Shown: positions 8,618-16,440 of the stretch, in pieces
Numbering within the stretch: the first letter of the stretch is position 1
Layout: every line of letters begins with the position of its first letter
Virus record (IMG/VR): IMGVR_UViG_3300027659_000070
Span: 1 to 42,277 of that record
Direction: 5' to 3' (one strand)
From: a virus
Length of the DNA stretch: 42,277 nucleotides
The notes under the pieces: model-generated
Databases searched by the model: none
What the model saw: only the letters and a program-made list of their open reading frames with translations
Told to the model about the DNA's origin: nothing
Program-made: the position numbers and the translations under genes

Positions 8618-8991
8618 CCTTCCAATCCGACCTAGACGCCATGCTCGCCTCATTCGGCCAGGACGTAATCCTACGCCGCATCACCGGCACAACGAACCAA
8701 GTCTCCGTAGACTGCCCCTGCCGCGCTCTTGTCCGAGGCTACCAGCCCAAGGAACTGGCCGGCGGGATCATCCAAGGCGATACCCACGTTATCATCTCCG
8801 CGACCGATATCAACCGCGCGCAATGGCCGGGTGGCGAGCCTGTAACGAACCCGCCGGCTGTCAATGATCCTCGGGTGCCGCGTGCTGGCGACCGCATTAT
8901 CATTGAGGGCCGGTCCCGTGGGGTTGTCTTTGCCGATCCGATCTACATCAACGGGGAACTGCACCGGATCAATGTGCAGGTGCGCGGCTAG
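8614..8991 (+). CDS. Head closure / stopper protein
   Basis: 125 residues if started at GTG 8614, which makes a GTGA overlap with the previous stop; an upstream ATG at 8530 or 8575 and an internal ATG at 8641 are alternatives, and no strong RBS decides. The core LASFGQDVILRRITG and the end GVVFADPIYINGELHRINVQ are typical for head-closure proteins of SPP1 gp16 / HK97 gp7-like type, which plug the portal channel and offer the tail docking surface. Synteny (connector, stopper, gp10-like, terminator) agrees. Confidence 0.72.
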   Translation: MTFQSDLDAMLASFGQDVILRRITGTTNQVSVDCPCRALVRGYQPKELAGGIIQGDTHVIISATDINRAQWPGGEPVTNPPAVNDPRVPRAGDRIIIEGRSRGVVFADPIYINGELHRINVQVRG

Positions 8992-9623
8992 TGGCATCGC
9001 CGTTTGACACGTATATCCGCCTCCGCGTAGACCAGATGGCGGGACCGGAAGCGGTCAAAGCGTTTCACATCCAAACTGCCAAGACGGCGTTGTCGCAGTT
9101 CATGGCGCGGCAGTCCGTCCGCCCGATGGTGGACATCGAGGTTGATACCCGGCCCGCGCGGTCCGAAAGCGAGGTCAAGCCGTTCGGGCTGATCGTCTAC
9201 CGCTTTGGCCGAATGCGGGAAGTTGTCAGCTTCGCGCTCAGGGAATTGGAGAGACTTTCCCCGGTTCGCAGCGGCGCCTATCGCAAGGCGTGGCGGATCA
9301 TATCGCTGGCCGTGGCGTCGCGTGTCGGAAGGCCCGGCACCATGGCAAACGGCAACATCGGCCTGGACCAACTCGACGGCGCAACCACCGTGACGATTGT
9401 CAATCCCCTGCCCTACGCGCGCAAGGTTCATACCGGCGCCAAGGGCTTCGAGGTTCCGGCCGGCATTCTCGAAAAGGTCCGGCAACTGGTCCTCAAAAGG
9501 TATCGCCGCATCGTCTACGTCGGCATCCAGTTCATTTCGCTTTCGCCCGGATATCGCCTCAAGAAACCGCCCCGCTCCGGTCAACCGCTCACCTACCCCG
9601 CACTGGTCATCGAGGCGCTGTAA
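8991..9623 (+). CDS. Neck / tail completion protein (HK97 gp10-like)
   Basis: 210 residues starting with GTG at 8991, overlapping the previous TAG (TAGTG). Features: an N-terminal helix, then RELERLSPVRSGAYRKAWRI near 85-104, the usual S-P-V-D/R-S/T-G-x-Y/L-R motif of gp10/Gp64-like neck proteins, and VNPLPYARKVHTGAKGFEVP, matching the N-x-x-x-YA-x-x-x-E/H-G pattern. Longer than typical (about 120-170) because of about 60 additional N-terminal residues. Stop overlaps the next ATG (TAATG). Confidence 0.75.
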   Translation: MASPFDTYIRLRVDQMAGPEAVKAFHIQTAKTALSQFMARQSVRPMVDIEVDTRPARSESEVKPFGLIVYRFGRMREVVSFALRELERLSPVRSGAYRKAWRIISLAVASRVGRPGTMANGNIGLDQLDGATTVTIVNPLPYARKVHTGAKGFEVPAGILEKVRQLVLKRYRRIVYVGIQFISLSPGYRLKKPPRSGQPLTYPALVIEAL

Positions 9624-10075
9624 TGCTCTGGGCTGCCGTAGAGACCGCCTTGCGCTCGCACATTGAGACGCAATGGGCAGCCGGCGCCTATGCGTCAACG
9701 CAACTGGTCTGGGAAAACGAGAGATACCAGCCGGACGGCCTGGAAACGGCATTCGTCTACGTCTCGATTGAAGGGACCTACGCCGACAAGGGCATCTTCG
9801 GATCGACCGGCAAGCGTTCGTCGGTTGAAGGCGGGATCGTCTACTTCTCCGCGTTCGTGCCGCTCGGATCGGGCCGCACAACCGCAACCGGCCTTGTCCA
9901 TACGATGACGGCGGCGCTGGAACTGCAACTCGTATCCACGTCCATCTATCTCGAAGGCGGCAACCCACCTTCCCCGGCCGAGGCAGCCGACGTGAACATC
10001 CCCGGCGCGCAACCCGGCGGCGTCTACTACCGGGTTTCCGGTAGCGTTCCTTTCATCGTGACTGGCGCAAGGTAA
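9623..10075 (+). CDS. Tail terminator protein
   Basis: 150 residues from the ATG at 9623 (TAATG overlap). It starts with a helix MLWAAVETALRSHIETQW, then beta strands ETAFVYVSIEGTYADKGIFG and GGIVYFSAFVPLGSG, a layout usual for tail terminators (lambda U / HK97 gp10 neighbours), which cap the growing tail tube. Placed immediately before the tail-tube genes, as expected. An in-frame upstream ATG at 9290 yields only shadow sequence and is rejected. Confidence 0.75.
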   Translation: MLWAAVETALRSHIETQWAAGAYASTQLVWENERYQPDGLETAFVYVSIEGTYADKGIFGSTGKRSSVEGGIVYFSAFVPLGSGRTTATGLVHTMTAALELQLVSTSIYLEGGNPPSPAEAADVNIPGAQPGGVYYRVSGSVPFIVTGAR

Positions 10076-10081
10076 ATCGAC

Positions 10082-11206
10082 ATGGCATCCCCTCAAGGCG
10101 TGCTTGGCACGCGGCTGTTCATTTCGGATGCGGCGATCGCGTCCACCATTGACACGGAGCGCGAATTTTCGGCGCAGAGTTGGACCGAGGTGGGTCTAAT
10201 CACGCAGTTCGGCGAATATGGCCGGGTCTATGATCTGGTCACCTTCCAGCAGGTCTACGATGGCCGCACGTTCAAGCTGAAGGGCGGCCACAACGACGGC
10301 CAGATGACGCTCACGGTCGGGCAAGACCTGTCCGACGATGGCCAGGAATTGCTCTACAACGCCGCGAACGCCGCGACGCAGGACAATTGGGGCTTTCGCA
10401 TCGAGTTCAACGACGCGCCATCCTCGGTCGGCGGCCCCTCGACGGTCTTCTTCCGCGCCCTGCCCATGTCGTTCCGCTCCACCCTTGGCGCGGTCAATGC
10501 CGTGTTCTCGGCAACGTCCATGCTGGAAATCAACAGCCCGATCGTGACGGTGGACCCGGCCGAACTGTATGACACGTTCGATACCGGCGCCTCGCTGACG
10601 CATTACGAACTGTTCTCCGGTTCGGATGACCTGGCAGTCGATCCGGTCATTTCCTCGAACACCCTGGTCATGGTGACAGGCGACGCCGGCACCGGCTTTG
10701 CGGCGGACGGAACGCAGGCGATCGGCGACACGGGCTACACGCTCGCGGCCGGCGCGAAGGTGCTTGAGGCGCGGTTGAAACTGTCCGCTATCACCACCGT
10801 TTCAATGTTCTTCGGCTGGACGGACCAGAAAGCCGCGCTGGAAATCCCGATTGAAAGCGCGGCATCGGCGGACACGATCACGACCAACGCCACGGACGCC
10901 ATCGGGTTCATGTTCGATACGAGCATGGCCACCGACAACATCTGGCTGACCGGCGTCAACAACAATTCGGACGAAACCGCGCAGAACAGCGCCATTGCGC
11001 CGGTTGCCAACACATACATCACCCTCCGCATCGAAACGAACACCAGCGGGGATGCTACGTTCTACATCAACGGCGTGATTGCCGGTTCGCAGATGACGAC
11101 GGCGGCGGCAACCGGGGTGACGCTTTACCCCACGCTGGCGGCATCGGCTCGCACCACGTCGAGCCGGACGATGACGGTTGATTACCTCTACCTCCGTCAA
11201 GACTAA
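10082..11206 (+). CDS. Tail tube protein with C-terminal lectin-like domain
   Basis: 374 residues. Residues 1-155 are clearly paralogous to the next gene: both share GVLG(T/S)RL, EYGRVYD, DGRT(F/Y)KL, NDGQ, GQDL, and MSFR(S/T)TLGAVN and LEIN(S/T)PI. This is a tail-tube domain. Residues about 160-374 are an added beta-rich domain (YDTFDTGASLTHYELFSG, ATFYINGVIAGS, TMTVDYLYLRQD) with the look of a ConA/LamG-type jelly roll, plausibly projecting from the tube surface. Phages are known to decorate tails with such domains, usually Ig-like. Whether this or the short paralogue is the main tube subunit is not readable. Confidence 0.8.
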   Translation: MASPQGVLGTRLFISDAAIASTIDTEREFSAQSWTEVGLITQFGEYGRVYDLVTFQQVYDGRTFKLKGGHNDGQMTLTVGQDLSDDGQELLYNAANAATQDNWGFRIEFNDAPSSVGGPSTVFFRALPMSFRSTLGAVNAVFSATSMLEINSPIVTVDPAELYDTFDTGASLTHYELFSGSDDLAVDPVISSNTLVMVTGDAGTGFAADGTQAIGDTGYTLAAGAKVLEARLKLSAITTVSMFFGWTDQKAALEIPIESAASADTITTNATDAIGFMFDTSMATDNIWLTGVNNNSDETAQNSAIAPVANTYITLRIETNTSGDATFYINGVIAGSQMTTAAATGVTLYPTLAASARTTSSRTMTVDYLYLRQD

Positions 11207-11230
11207 CCCTCACACTGAAGGATCACTGCC

Positions 11231-11707
11231 ATGGCTGTAACCGGCGTATTGGGTTCCCGACTTTATACGTCGGCTACCGCTTTAACCAACATCGAGGCCG
11301 CTGCCGATGCGATCGGCGACTTCCAAGGTCTGACCATCGCAACCGAAATCGGCCTGATCGAAAGCATGGGCGAATACGGCCGGGTCTACGATACGGTCCC
11401 GTTTCAGCCCGTGGTGGATGGCCGGACCTACAAGCTGCGCGGCGGCAACAACGACGGCCAGTTCCAGATCACCATCGGCCAGGACCTGACCGACACAGGG
11501 CAAGCTCTGCTCAAGTCCTACGTGGCGGGCAATCAGGACACCTACCCCTTCAAGATCACAATCTTGGGCGCTGATGCCTCCTACGATACGGTCTACTTCG
11601 GCGCGAAGGTCATGTCGTTTCGGACCACGCTCGGGGCCGTCAATCAGGTGATCCGCGCAACGATCATCCTGGAAATCAACACGCCGATCTTTACCGGCGC
11701 CTCGTAG
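11231..11707 (+). CDS. Tail tube protein (short paralogue)
   Basis: 158 residues, preceded by AAGGA. It matches the N-terminal 155 residues of the upstream gene along its length but has no C-terminal extension, ending at LEINTPIFTGAS. It is the normal length for a minimal siphovirus tube subunit and is followed by strong RNA hairpins before the low-abundance chaperone gene, consistent with it being the abundant major tail protein (inference). Confidence 0.85.
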   Translation: MAVTGVLGSRLYTSATALTNIEAAADAIGDFQGLTIATEIGLIESMGEYGRVYDTVPFQPVVDGRTYKLRGGNNDGQFQITIGQDLTDTGQALLKSYVAGNQDTYPFKITILGADASYDTVYFGAKVMSFRTTLGAVNQVIRATIILEINTPIFTGAS

Positions 11708-11756
11708 TCCGGCCGGACTGCAAGGCGAGGCGGCGCTGTCGGGGCGCCGTCTCGCC
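11706..11756 (+). other. Strong RNA hairpins after the major tail gene
   Basis: A perfect palindrome AGTCCGGCCGGACT spans 11706-11719. It is followed by a 13-bp stem, 11724-11736 (GGCGAGGCGGCGC) with 11744-11756 (GCGCCGTCTCGCC), one G-U pair, loop TGTCGGG. No T-run follows, so this is not an ordinary intrinsic terminator; it could stabilise the upstream mRNA 3' end or reduce read-through into the chaperone gene. Confidence 0.6.
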
Positions 11757-11789
11757 ACCTCCCGACACCCCGACACAAGGAACCCCGAC

Positions 11790-12143
11790 ATGGCAAACCT
11801 GAACGATGGCGAAGTCGTCATCACGCTTGGCGACGATGCCTACACCCTGCGCCCGACTCTGAACGCCATCCGCACGCTGTCCCGCCTCCATGGTGGGCTT
11901 CGAAACACGTTCCAGAAGGTAATCAATCAGGACTTCGACGGCATCGCGGAAATCATCAAGGTAGGCGCGTCCATTCCCGACAAGGACAACAACGCGCTGT
12001 CCGCCAAGCTGTTCCGCGCCGGCCTGAACGATACGACCCTGATGCCCGTTCTCGACTACATCCGGTGCCTCATGAACGGCGGCAAGATGCCCCCGGAAAC
12101 CCCCGATGAACCGGCGGCTGAGGCCAGCGAGGGAAACGCCTAA
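11790..12143 (+). CDS. Tail assembly chaperone, short form (GTA gp10-like)
   Basis: 117 residues, AAGGA upstream. MANLNDGEVVITLGDDAYTL RPTLNAIRTLSRLHGGL is the pattern of GTA-gp10-like tail chaperones (a beta N-terminus, then L-R-P-T/S-x-x-A-I/L), which coat the tape measure before tube polymerisation. The last codons contain a -1 slippery heptamer, and the frame -1 continues for 88 further codons, so a minority product of about 204 residues is expected, equivalent to the lambda G/GT pair. Confidence 0.85.
   Translation: MANLNDGEVVITLGDDAYTLRPTLNAIRTLSRLHGGLRNTFQKVINQDFDGIAEIIKVGASIPDKDNNALSAKLFRAGLNDTTLMPVLDYIRCLMNGGKMPPETPDEPAAEASEGNA
12131..12137 (+). promoter_or_regulatory. Programmed -1 frameshift slippery site
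   Basis: The heptamer GGGAAAC is in the exact phase G GGA AAC relative to the 11790 reading frame, two codons before its TAA (12141-12143). A -1 slip gives ...EGN then RLTLDEW... and enters the open frame to 12403. The X XXY YYZ form is close to lambda's GGGAAAG. Downstream GC-rich sequence could fold, but I cannot define a pseudoknot. Confidence 0.88.
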
Positions 12144-12403
12144 CGCTGGATGAATGGGCGGCCGAGTTGGCGCAGACGGCAATGGGGTGGCTCGGTTGGC
12201 CCCCCGATGTCGTCCTGAATGCGAACCTTGGCCATCTGCATCTGGCGATTGCCGGCAAGATTGATTTCGTAAAGAAGACGAACCCGTGGGGTTCAGATGA
12301 CAAGGATGAGCCTCCTCCGGCAAATCCTGAACAGGCCGCGCGCGACATCATGCGCTGGGCCAATCGTGAAACGTCAAAGCGCGGGAAGGGCAGGAAGCGG
12401 TGA
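12137..12403 (+). CDS. Tail assembly chaperone, -1 frameshift extension
   Basis: 88 codons that are read only after the -1 slip, fused to residues 1-116 of the upstream gene. The extension begins RLTLDEWAAELAQTAMGWLG then WPPDVVLNANLGHLHLAIAG, with the LGW-x-P-D-x-x-x-x-A-x-x-x-x-L-x-x-A pattern of the rcc01693/TAC family of small chaperones. There is no ATG in this frame before 12182, which would cut the family region; a TTG at 12167 has no convincing RBS. Ends in a basic, Pro-containing tail. Its stop overlaps the tape measure GTG (GTGA). Independent translation is the less likely alternative. Confidence 0.82.
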   Translation, partial: RLTLDEWAAELAQTAMGWLGWPPDVVLNANLGHLHLAIAGKIDFVKKTNPWGSDDKDEPPPANPEQAARDIMRWANRETSKRGKGRKR

Positions 12404-15400
12404 GCGATAGCCAATCCCTCGCACTGTCGATTGACGCTCGGAAGGCGCAACAAGGCGCTGACGAGTTCCGCCGGGCCGCTGATAAGGTCATCGGCGACAG
12501 CGGCAAGATCGAAGCCGCCACCCTCAAGCAAGTCGAGAGCATGGGCCGCCAGGCGCGGTCTCTGGATGCTCTGTCGCGCCGTTACGACCCGCTGTCGCAG
12601 GCGGTCCGTGACGCAACGCGGGACTATGACCGCCTCAATACGATCGTGCAGCGCGGCGGTGAGAATGCCGCACGGGCCGCAACCCTCATGGCGGCGGCAC
12701 AAGCTCGCATCACCGCAGCGCAGGCCGCACAGACCGCCGGTATGCGGCAGGCCGAGACGGCATCCCGTTCGCTTGCCACACAGACCGCCGAAACCGGCGG
12801 CGTGTTCCAAAGCCTGGGCGGGCGCCTCGCTGGCGTAAATCCGCTTGTCGTTGCTGGTGCTGCGGCCGCAACCGGCATGGCCGTCGCCATGAAGGCGATT
12901 GCCACAACAGGCGACGCTGCCAACGCGGCCATTGCCCGCCTGTCCGCAACGGTCGGCAGTTCCGAACAGGGCGCCTCGATTTTCGAGGCACTGACCGCAT
13001 CATCCCGCCAAACCGGCATCGCGGCGACAGACAGCGCGGGCGCATTCCAGCGGTTCTCGATTGCCGCGAAGGATGTAGGCGCCACCAACGATCAGGTCTT
13101 AAAGCTGGTCGATGGCTTACAGAAATTCGCCATTGTTTCCGGCGCGTCGATGCAGGAAACCGCTGCGACGACGCAACAGCTAGGCCAAGCCCTGGCATCT
13201 GGCGTCCTGCAAGGCGACGAACTCCGATCCATCCTTGAAAATATGCCGATGTTCGCCCAAGCGCTGGCGAAGGAACTCGGCACGTCGGTCGGCGCCCTCC
13301 GTGCCATGGGTTCGGAAGGCAAGCTGACGGCGGATACGATCTTCCCCGCCATGATGCGCGCGGCGCAGGGCGTGGATGACGTATTCGCGAACATGCCCGT
13401 CACAATGGCGCGGGCACAGCAACAGTTTGATGTTGCGACAACCTCCTTCCTGACGCATCTCGACCATGCCCTTGGGTTTAGCCATAAGCTCGCAGAGGCG
13501 TTGAAGGTTGCGGCCAATCTCGTGGACCGCATCCGCCGGTTTACGGGCGGCTCTACGGGCGCCGAACGGCAAGCGGAACTGATCGCGGGCGTTGAACAGC
13601 AGGCAGCGACAGTCGATGCCTACAATCAGGCGATCAACGACGCGCGCGCGGCCGGTGGCGACCCGCAAGCCGTGGCGATGCTGGAACGGACGCGGGATGA
13701 TGCGGCGGCGGAACTGCGGAAATTCCGCGCCGAACTGGCGCAGATCAACCAGCAAGCCACACTGACGGACGAAGCCGAACAGGCGAAGGCATCTGAAAGC
13801 CGGCTCGCTGCGGAAGCCGTCTCACACCGCAAATCCGTCGAGGAACTACAAAAGAAATACGACAAAGACTTCACGATCCGAAAGGAATACGACGAAGGCG
13901 TTAAGAAGCTAGAAGCCGCCAGAAATTCCGGCGCCGTCACCGAGGCCGATTACCTCAAGATCAGCACGGCGATGCTGAAAGAGCGTGATGAGGCTTTGGC
14001 CAAACTCACGAAGACCGAAGACACCCACAAGGCCGGCGTGAAGACCACCACGAAGGCGATCGAGGAACAGGTCAGCGCCTACCAGAAGGGCATGGACAGC
14101 CTCAATAAGACGATCGAGGAAACCGACCAAGCCACGCAAGCGCAAATCCGCATCACCGCCGCCTACGACGGCACGCAAGGCTCGCTAGATCGGGTCCAAG
14201 CGCAAGAGAAGGCGCACGCCGCCGCGCTCAAGGCGGGCATCACGCCAGCCATGGAAGACTATGAGGCGACGGTATCGCGCCTGTCCGAAAGCTACCTCCG
14301 CTCCACCGATGCCGCCCGCGAGTTCCAGCACGCGCAATCCTCCGTCACCGCGCTATTTGACACGATCGGCAACGCGGCGGACCGGCTAGGCCAAGGTCTG
14401 GTCGACGCATTCCTTTCCGGGTCCGGCGCTGCGGTCAACTTTGGCAACATCGCCAAGTCCGCGCTTGCGTCCGTGGCGACCGATATCGTCAAGATGGGGT
14501 TCATCAACCCCGCGCGGAATGCGTTGCTTGGTTCGTCGGCGCCGACGCTTTCGGCTGCGTTGGGTGCGACGGGATCGGGTGGCGGTGGGCTGAGCAGCAT
14601 ATTCGGCGGGCTGTCGAATGCGTCTACCCTGACGGGCATCACAGACGCGTTCGGTCTGACAAATATCGGCGGCCAGCTTTCCGCGTTCGGCGACACCCTC
14701 GGCCTCACAGGGTCAGGCGGCCTGTTCAATGGGATCGGCGGCGGCATATCCAGCATCCTAAACACGTCGCTGTGGAGCGGCCCTGCCGGCTCTCTGGCGA
14801 CCACGGCGGGCGCGGAGTTTGGCGGGGCGGCTGGCCTAGCGGCCGGGTCTCCCGTTACCCTTGGCGGCCTCCTAGGCGGCGTTGGCCTAGGCTTCGGCGC
14901 TGGGTCCCTTGCAGGCGGGTTCCTGCAATCATCGCTCAACAAGACAGGTCCCGGCCCGACCATTGGAGCGGGCGCCGGGTCCGTTGCGGGCGCGGCTATT
15001 GGCTCCATTATCCCCGGTATCGGCACTTTGATCGGCGGCTTGTTGGGTGGCGTCCTAGGCGGCGCTGGCGGCGGCCTGATCGGTCCCCGCCCCGCAACCC
15101 CGTTCTCCGCCACCGGCCTGACAGCCGACAACGGTATGCTGTCGGTTGGCCGGACGTTCTCCCAGATCGTTGACACCACGGCCGAGGTCAACGCGCTCCA
15201 ACAGCAGGTATCGGCACTCAACAGCCTGCTCGCATCAACCGGCGCTCGCATCGCAAACGGCGTATCGTCGGACAACTACGGGCAAGCGCGCCTGATCGGT
15301 GGAAACTCTGGCCAGTGGTTAAACTTCGGCCAAGGCGATGGACGGCCCGGCGACCTGAATGCGGCGTTCGGGGAACTGCGGTTCACCAGCGACAATCCGA

Positions 15401-16440
15401 TGCTGCAAAAAGGCCTGGCCGGGCAATCCTTCGGCACGGCCGAGGCTTTGCAGGCGGCGGCAACGGAAATCCTGCAATTCGTGGACGTGACCGCGCCGGC
15501 ACTCAAGGCGCTGTCCATGACCGAGGCTTCCTACGGCATCGGTTCGCTCGCCACGTCCATCGAGGCGCTGCGGACACAATTCGACGCGGCGAAGGTCACT
15601 GCGGACAAGCTGGGATATGCCGAGTTCGATCTGATTGAGGCGCGTGATCGGGCCATCAAAGCCGCGAACGACAACGCCACCCGTGAACTGACGAACATCG
15701 ACCGCAGTCTGACCGCCAGGCTTTATGCCGCGCGCGGGGCAACGTCTGGCAACGTCCAGATGCAGCTAGACGCGCAACTGCTGCTTTTCGATGCCGAGAC
15801 GGAAGCCCAGCGCGATACGTTCAGCAAGCAACTGCGTTCGATCTATGGCGAGGCGTTCAAGGAGACGCAGGCATACGGCGAACAGATGGCGCTTCTCGAA
15901 GAAACCCGAGGCGCCGAACGTCTGGCCACGGCGAAATCCTATCTCGACGCCATCAACACGGTGCAGGTGCAATCGACCGTGCAAGCGGACCGCGCGGCCA
16001 GCACGGCGGCGGGCATCGTCCGCAATATCACGGACTACGTGCAAGGCATCAAATTCGGTGGGGAAAGCCCGCTGTCCAGTGGCGAACGCTACATGGCGGC
16101 CAGCGAGCAATTCAACCGCACGGTGAGTGCCGCCCGATCTGGCGACGGCAATGCCCTGTCATCCCTGACCCGCGTTGCCGAAACATTCCGCACCGCGTCC
16201 CGGGCGCAATTCGGGTCCGGCGCACAGTCGGTGCGGGACTTCGACCGGATCGTGTCGGCGCTGGAAGGTGTGGCGACCATGCCGGCCGAAAGCCTGACGA
16301 GCGCGATCTTCACGACCGAGACCCGCACACAAACACAGACTCTTGTGATGGAGTTGCGCGACCTGAAGGCCGAATTGAGCCGGCTCCGCGATGACGTGCG
16401 CCGCACCGCCTCCGCGCCGTCGTCAGCACGGGCCGCCTAA
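12400..16440 (+). CDS. Tape measure protein
   Basis: 1346 residues, GTG start with AGGA five bases upstream and a GTGA overlap. N-terminal coiled coil (1-140), a hydrophobic stretch VVAGAAAATGMAVAMKAIAT near 148-167, a tape_meas_nterm-type region about 180-350 (ASSRQTGIAATDSAGAFQRF, GVLQGDELRSILENMPMFAQ, GKLTADTIFPAMMRAAQG), long charged coiled coils 400-640, a Gly/Ala-rich hydrophobic section about 705-910, and further helices to the end. It sets tail length; at roughly 0.15 nm per residue the tail would be about 200 nm. The Gly-rich part may help membrane passage (inference). Confidence 0.95.
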   Translation: MSDSQSLALSIDARKAQQGADEFRRAADKVIGDSGKIEAATLKQVESMGRQARSLDALSRRYDPLSQAVRDATRDYDRLNTIVQRGGENAARAATLMAAAQARITAAQAAQTAGMRQAETASRSLATQTAETGGVFQSLGGRLAGVNPLVVAGAAAATGMAVAMKAIATTGDAANAAIARLSATVGSSEQGASIFEALTASSRQTGIAATDSAGAFQRFSIAAKDVGATNDQVLKLVDGLQKFAIVSGASMQETAATTQQLGQALASGVLQGDELRSILENMPMFAQALAKELGTSVGALRAMGSEGKLTADTIFPAMMRAAQGVDDVFANMPVTMARAQQQFDVATTSFLTHLDHALGFSHKLAEALKVAANLVDRIRRFTGGSTGAERQAELIAGVEQQAATVDAYNQAINDARAAGGDPQAVAMLERTRDDAAAELRKFRAELAQINQQATLTDEAEQAKASESRLAAEAVSHRKSVEELQKKYDKDFTIRKEYDEGVKKLEAARNSGAVTEADYLKISTAMLKERDEALAKLTKTEDTHKAGVKTTTKAIEEQVSAYQKGMDSLNKTIEETDQATQAQIRITAAYDGTQGSLDRVQAQEKAHAAALKAGITPAMEDYEATVSRLSESYLRSTDAAREFQHAQSSVTALFDTIGNAADRLGQGLVDAFLSGSGAAVNFGNIAKSALASVATDIVKMGFINPARNALLGSSAPTLSAALGATGSGGGGLSSIFGGLSNASTLTGITDAFGLTNIGGQLSAFGDTLGLTGSGGLFNGIGGGISSILNTSLWSGPAGSLATTAGAEFGGAAGLAAGSPVTLGGLLGGVGLGFGAGSLAGGFLQSSLNKTGPGPTIGAGAGSVAGAAIGSIIPGIGTLIGGLLGGVLGGAGGGLIGPRPATPFSATGLTADNGMLSVGRTFSQIVDTTAEVNALQQQVSALNSLLASTGARIANGVSSDNYGQARLIGGNSGQWLNFGQGDGRPGDLNAAFGELRFTSDNPMLQKGLAGQSFGTAEALQAAATEILQFVDVTAPALKALSMTEASYGIGSLATSIEALRTQFDAAKVTADKLGYAEFDLIEARDRAIKAANDNATRELTNIDRSLTARLYAARGATSGNVQMQLDAQLLLFDAETEAQRDTFSKQLRSIYGEAFKETQAYGEQMALLEETRGAERLATAKSYLDAINTVQVQSTVQADRAASTAAGIVRNITDYVQGIKFGGESPLSSGERYMAASEQFNRTVSAARSGDGNALSSLTRVAETFRTASRAQFGSGAQSVRDFDRIVSALEGVATMPAESLTSAIFTTETRTQTQTLVMELRDLKAELSRLRDDVRRTASAPSSARAA

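Noticed and set aside
14292-15275. 327-codon - strand frame inside the tape measure
   Set aside because: Pro/Arg-rich antisense of the Gly-rich section; no start signal.
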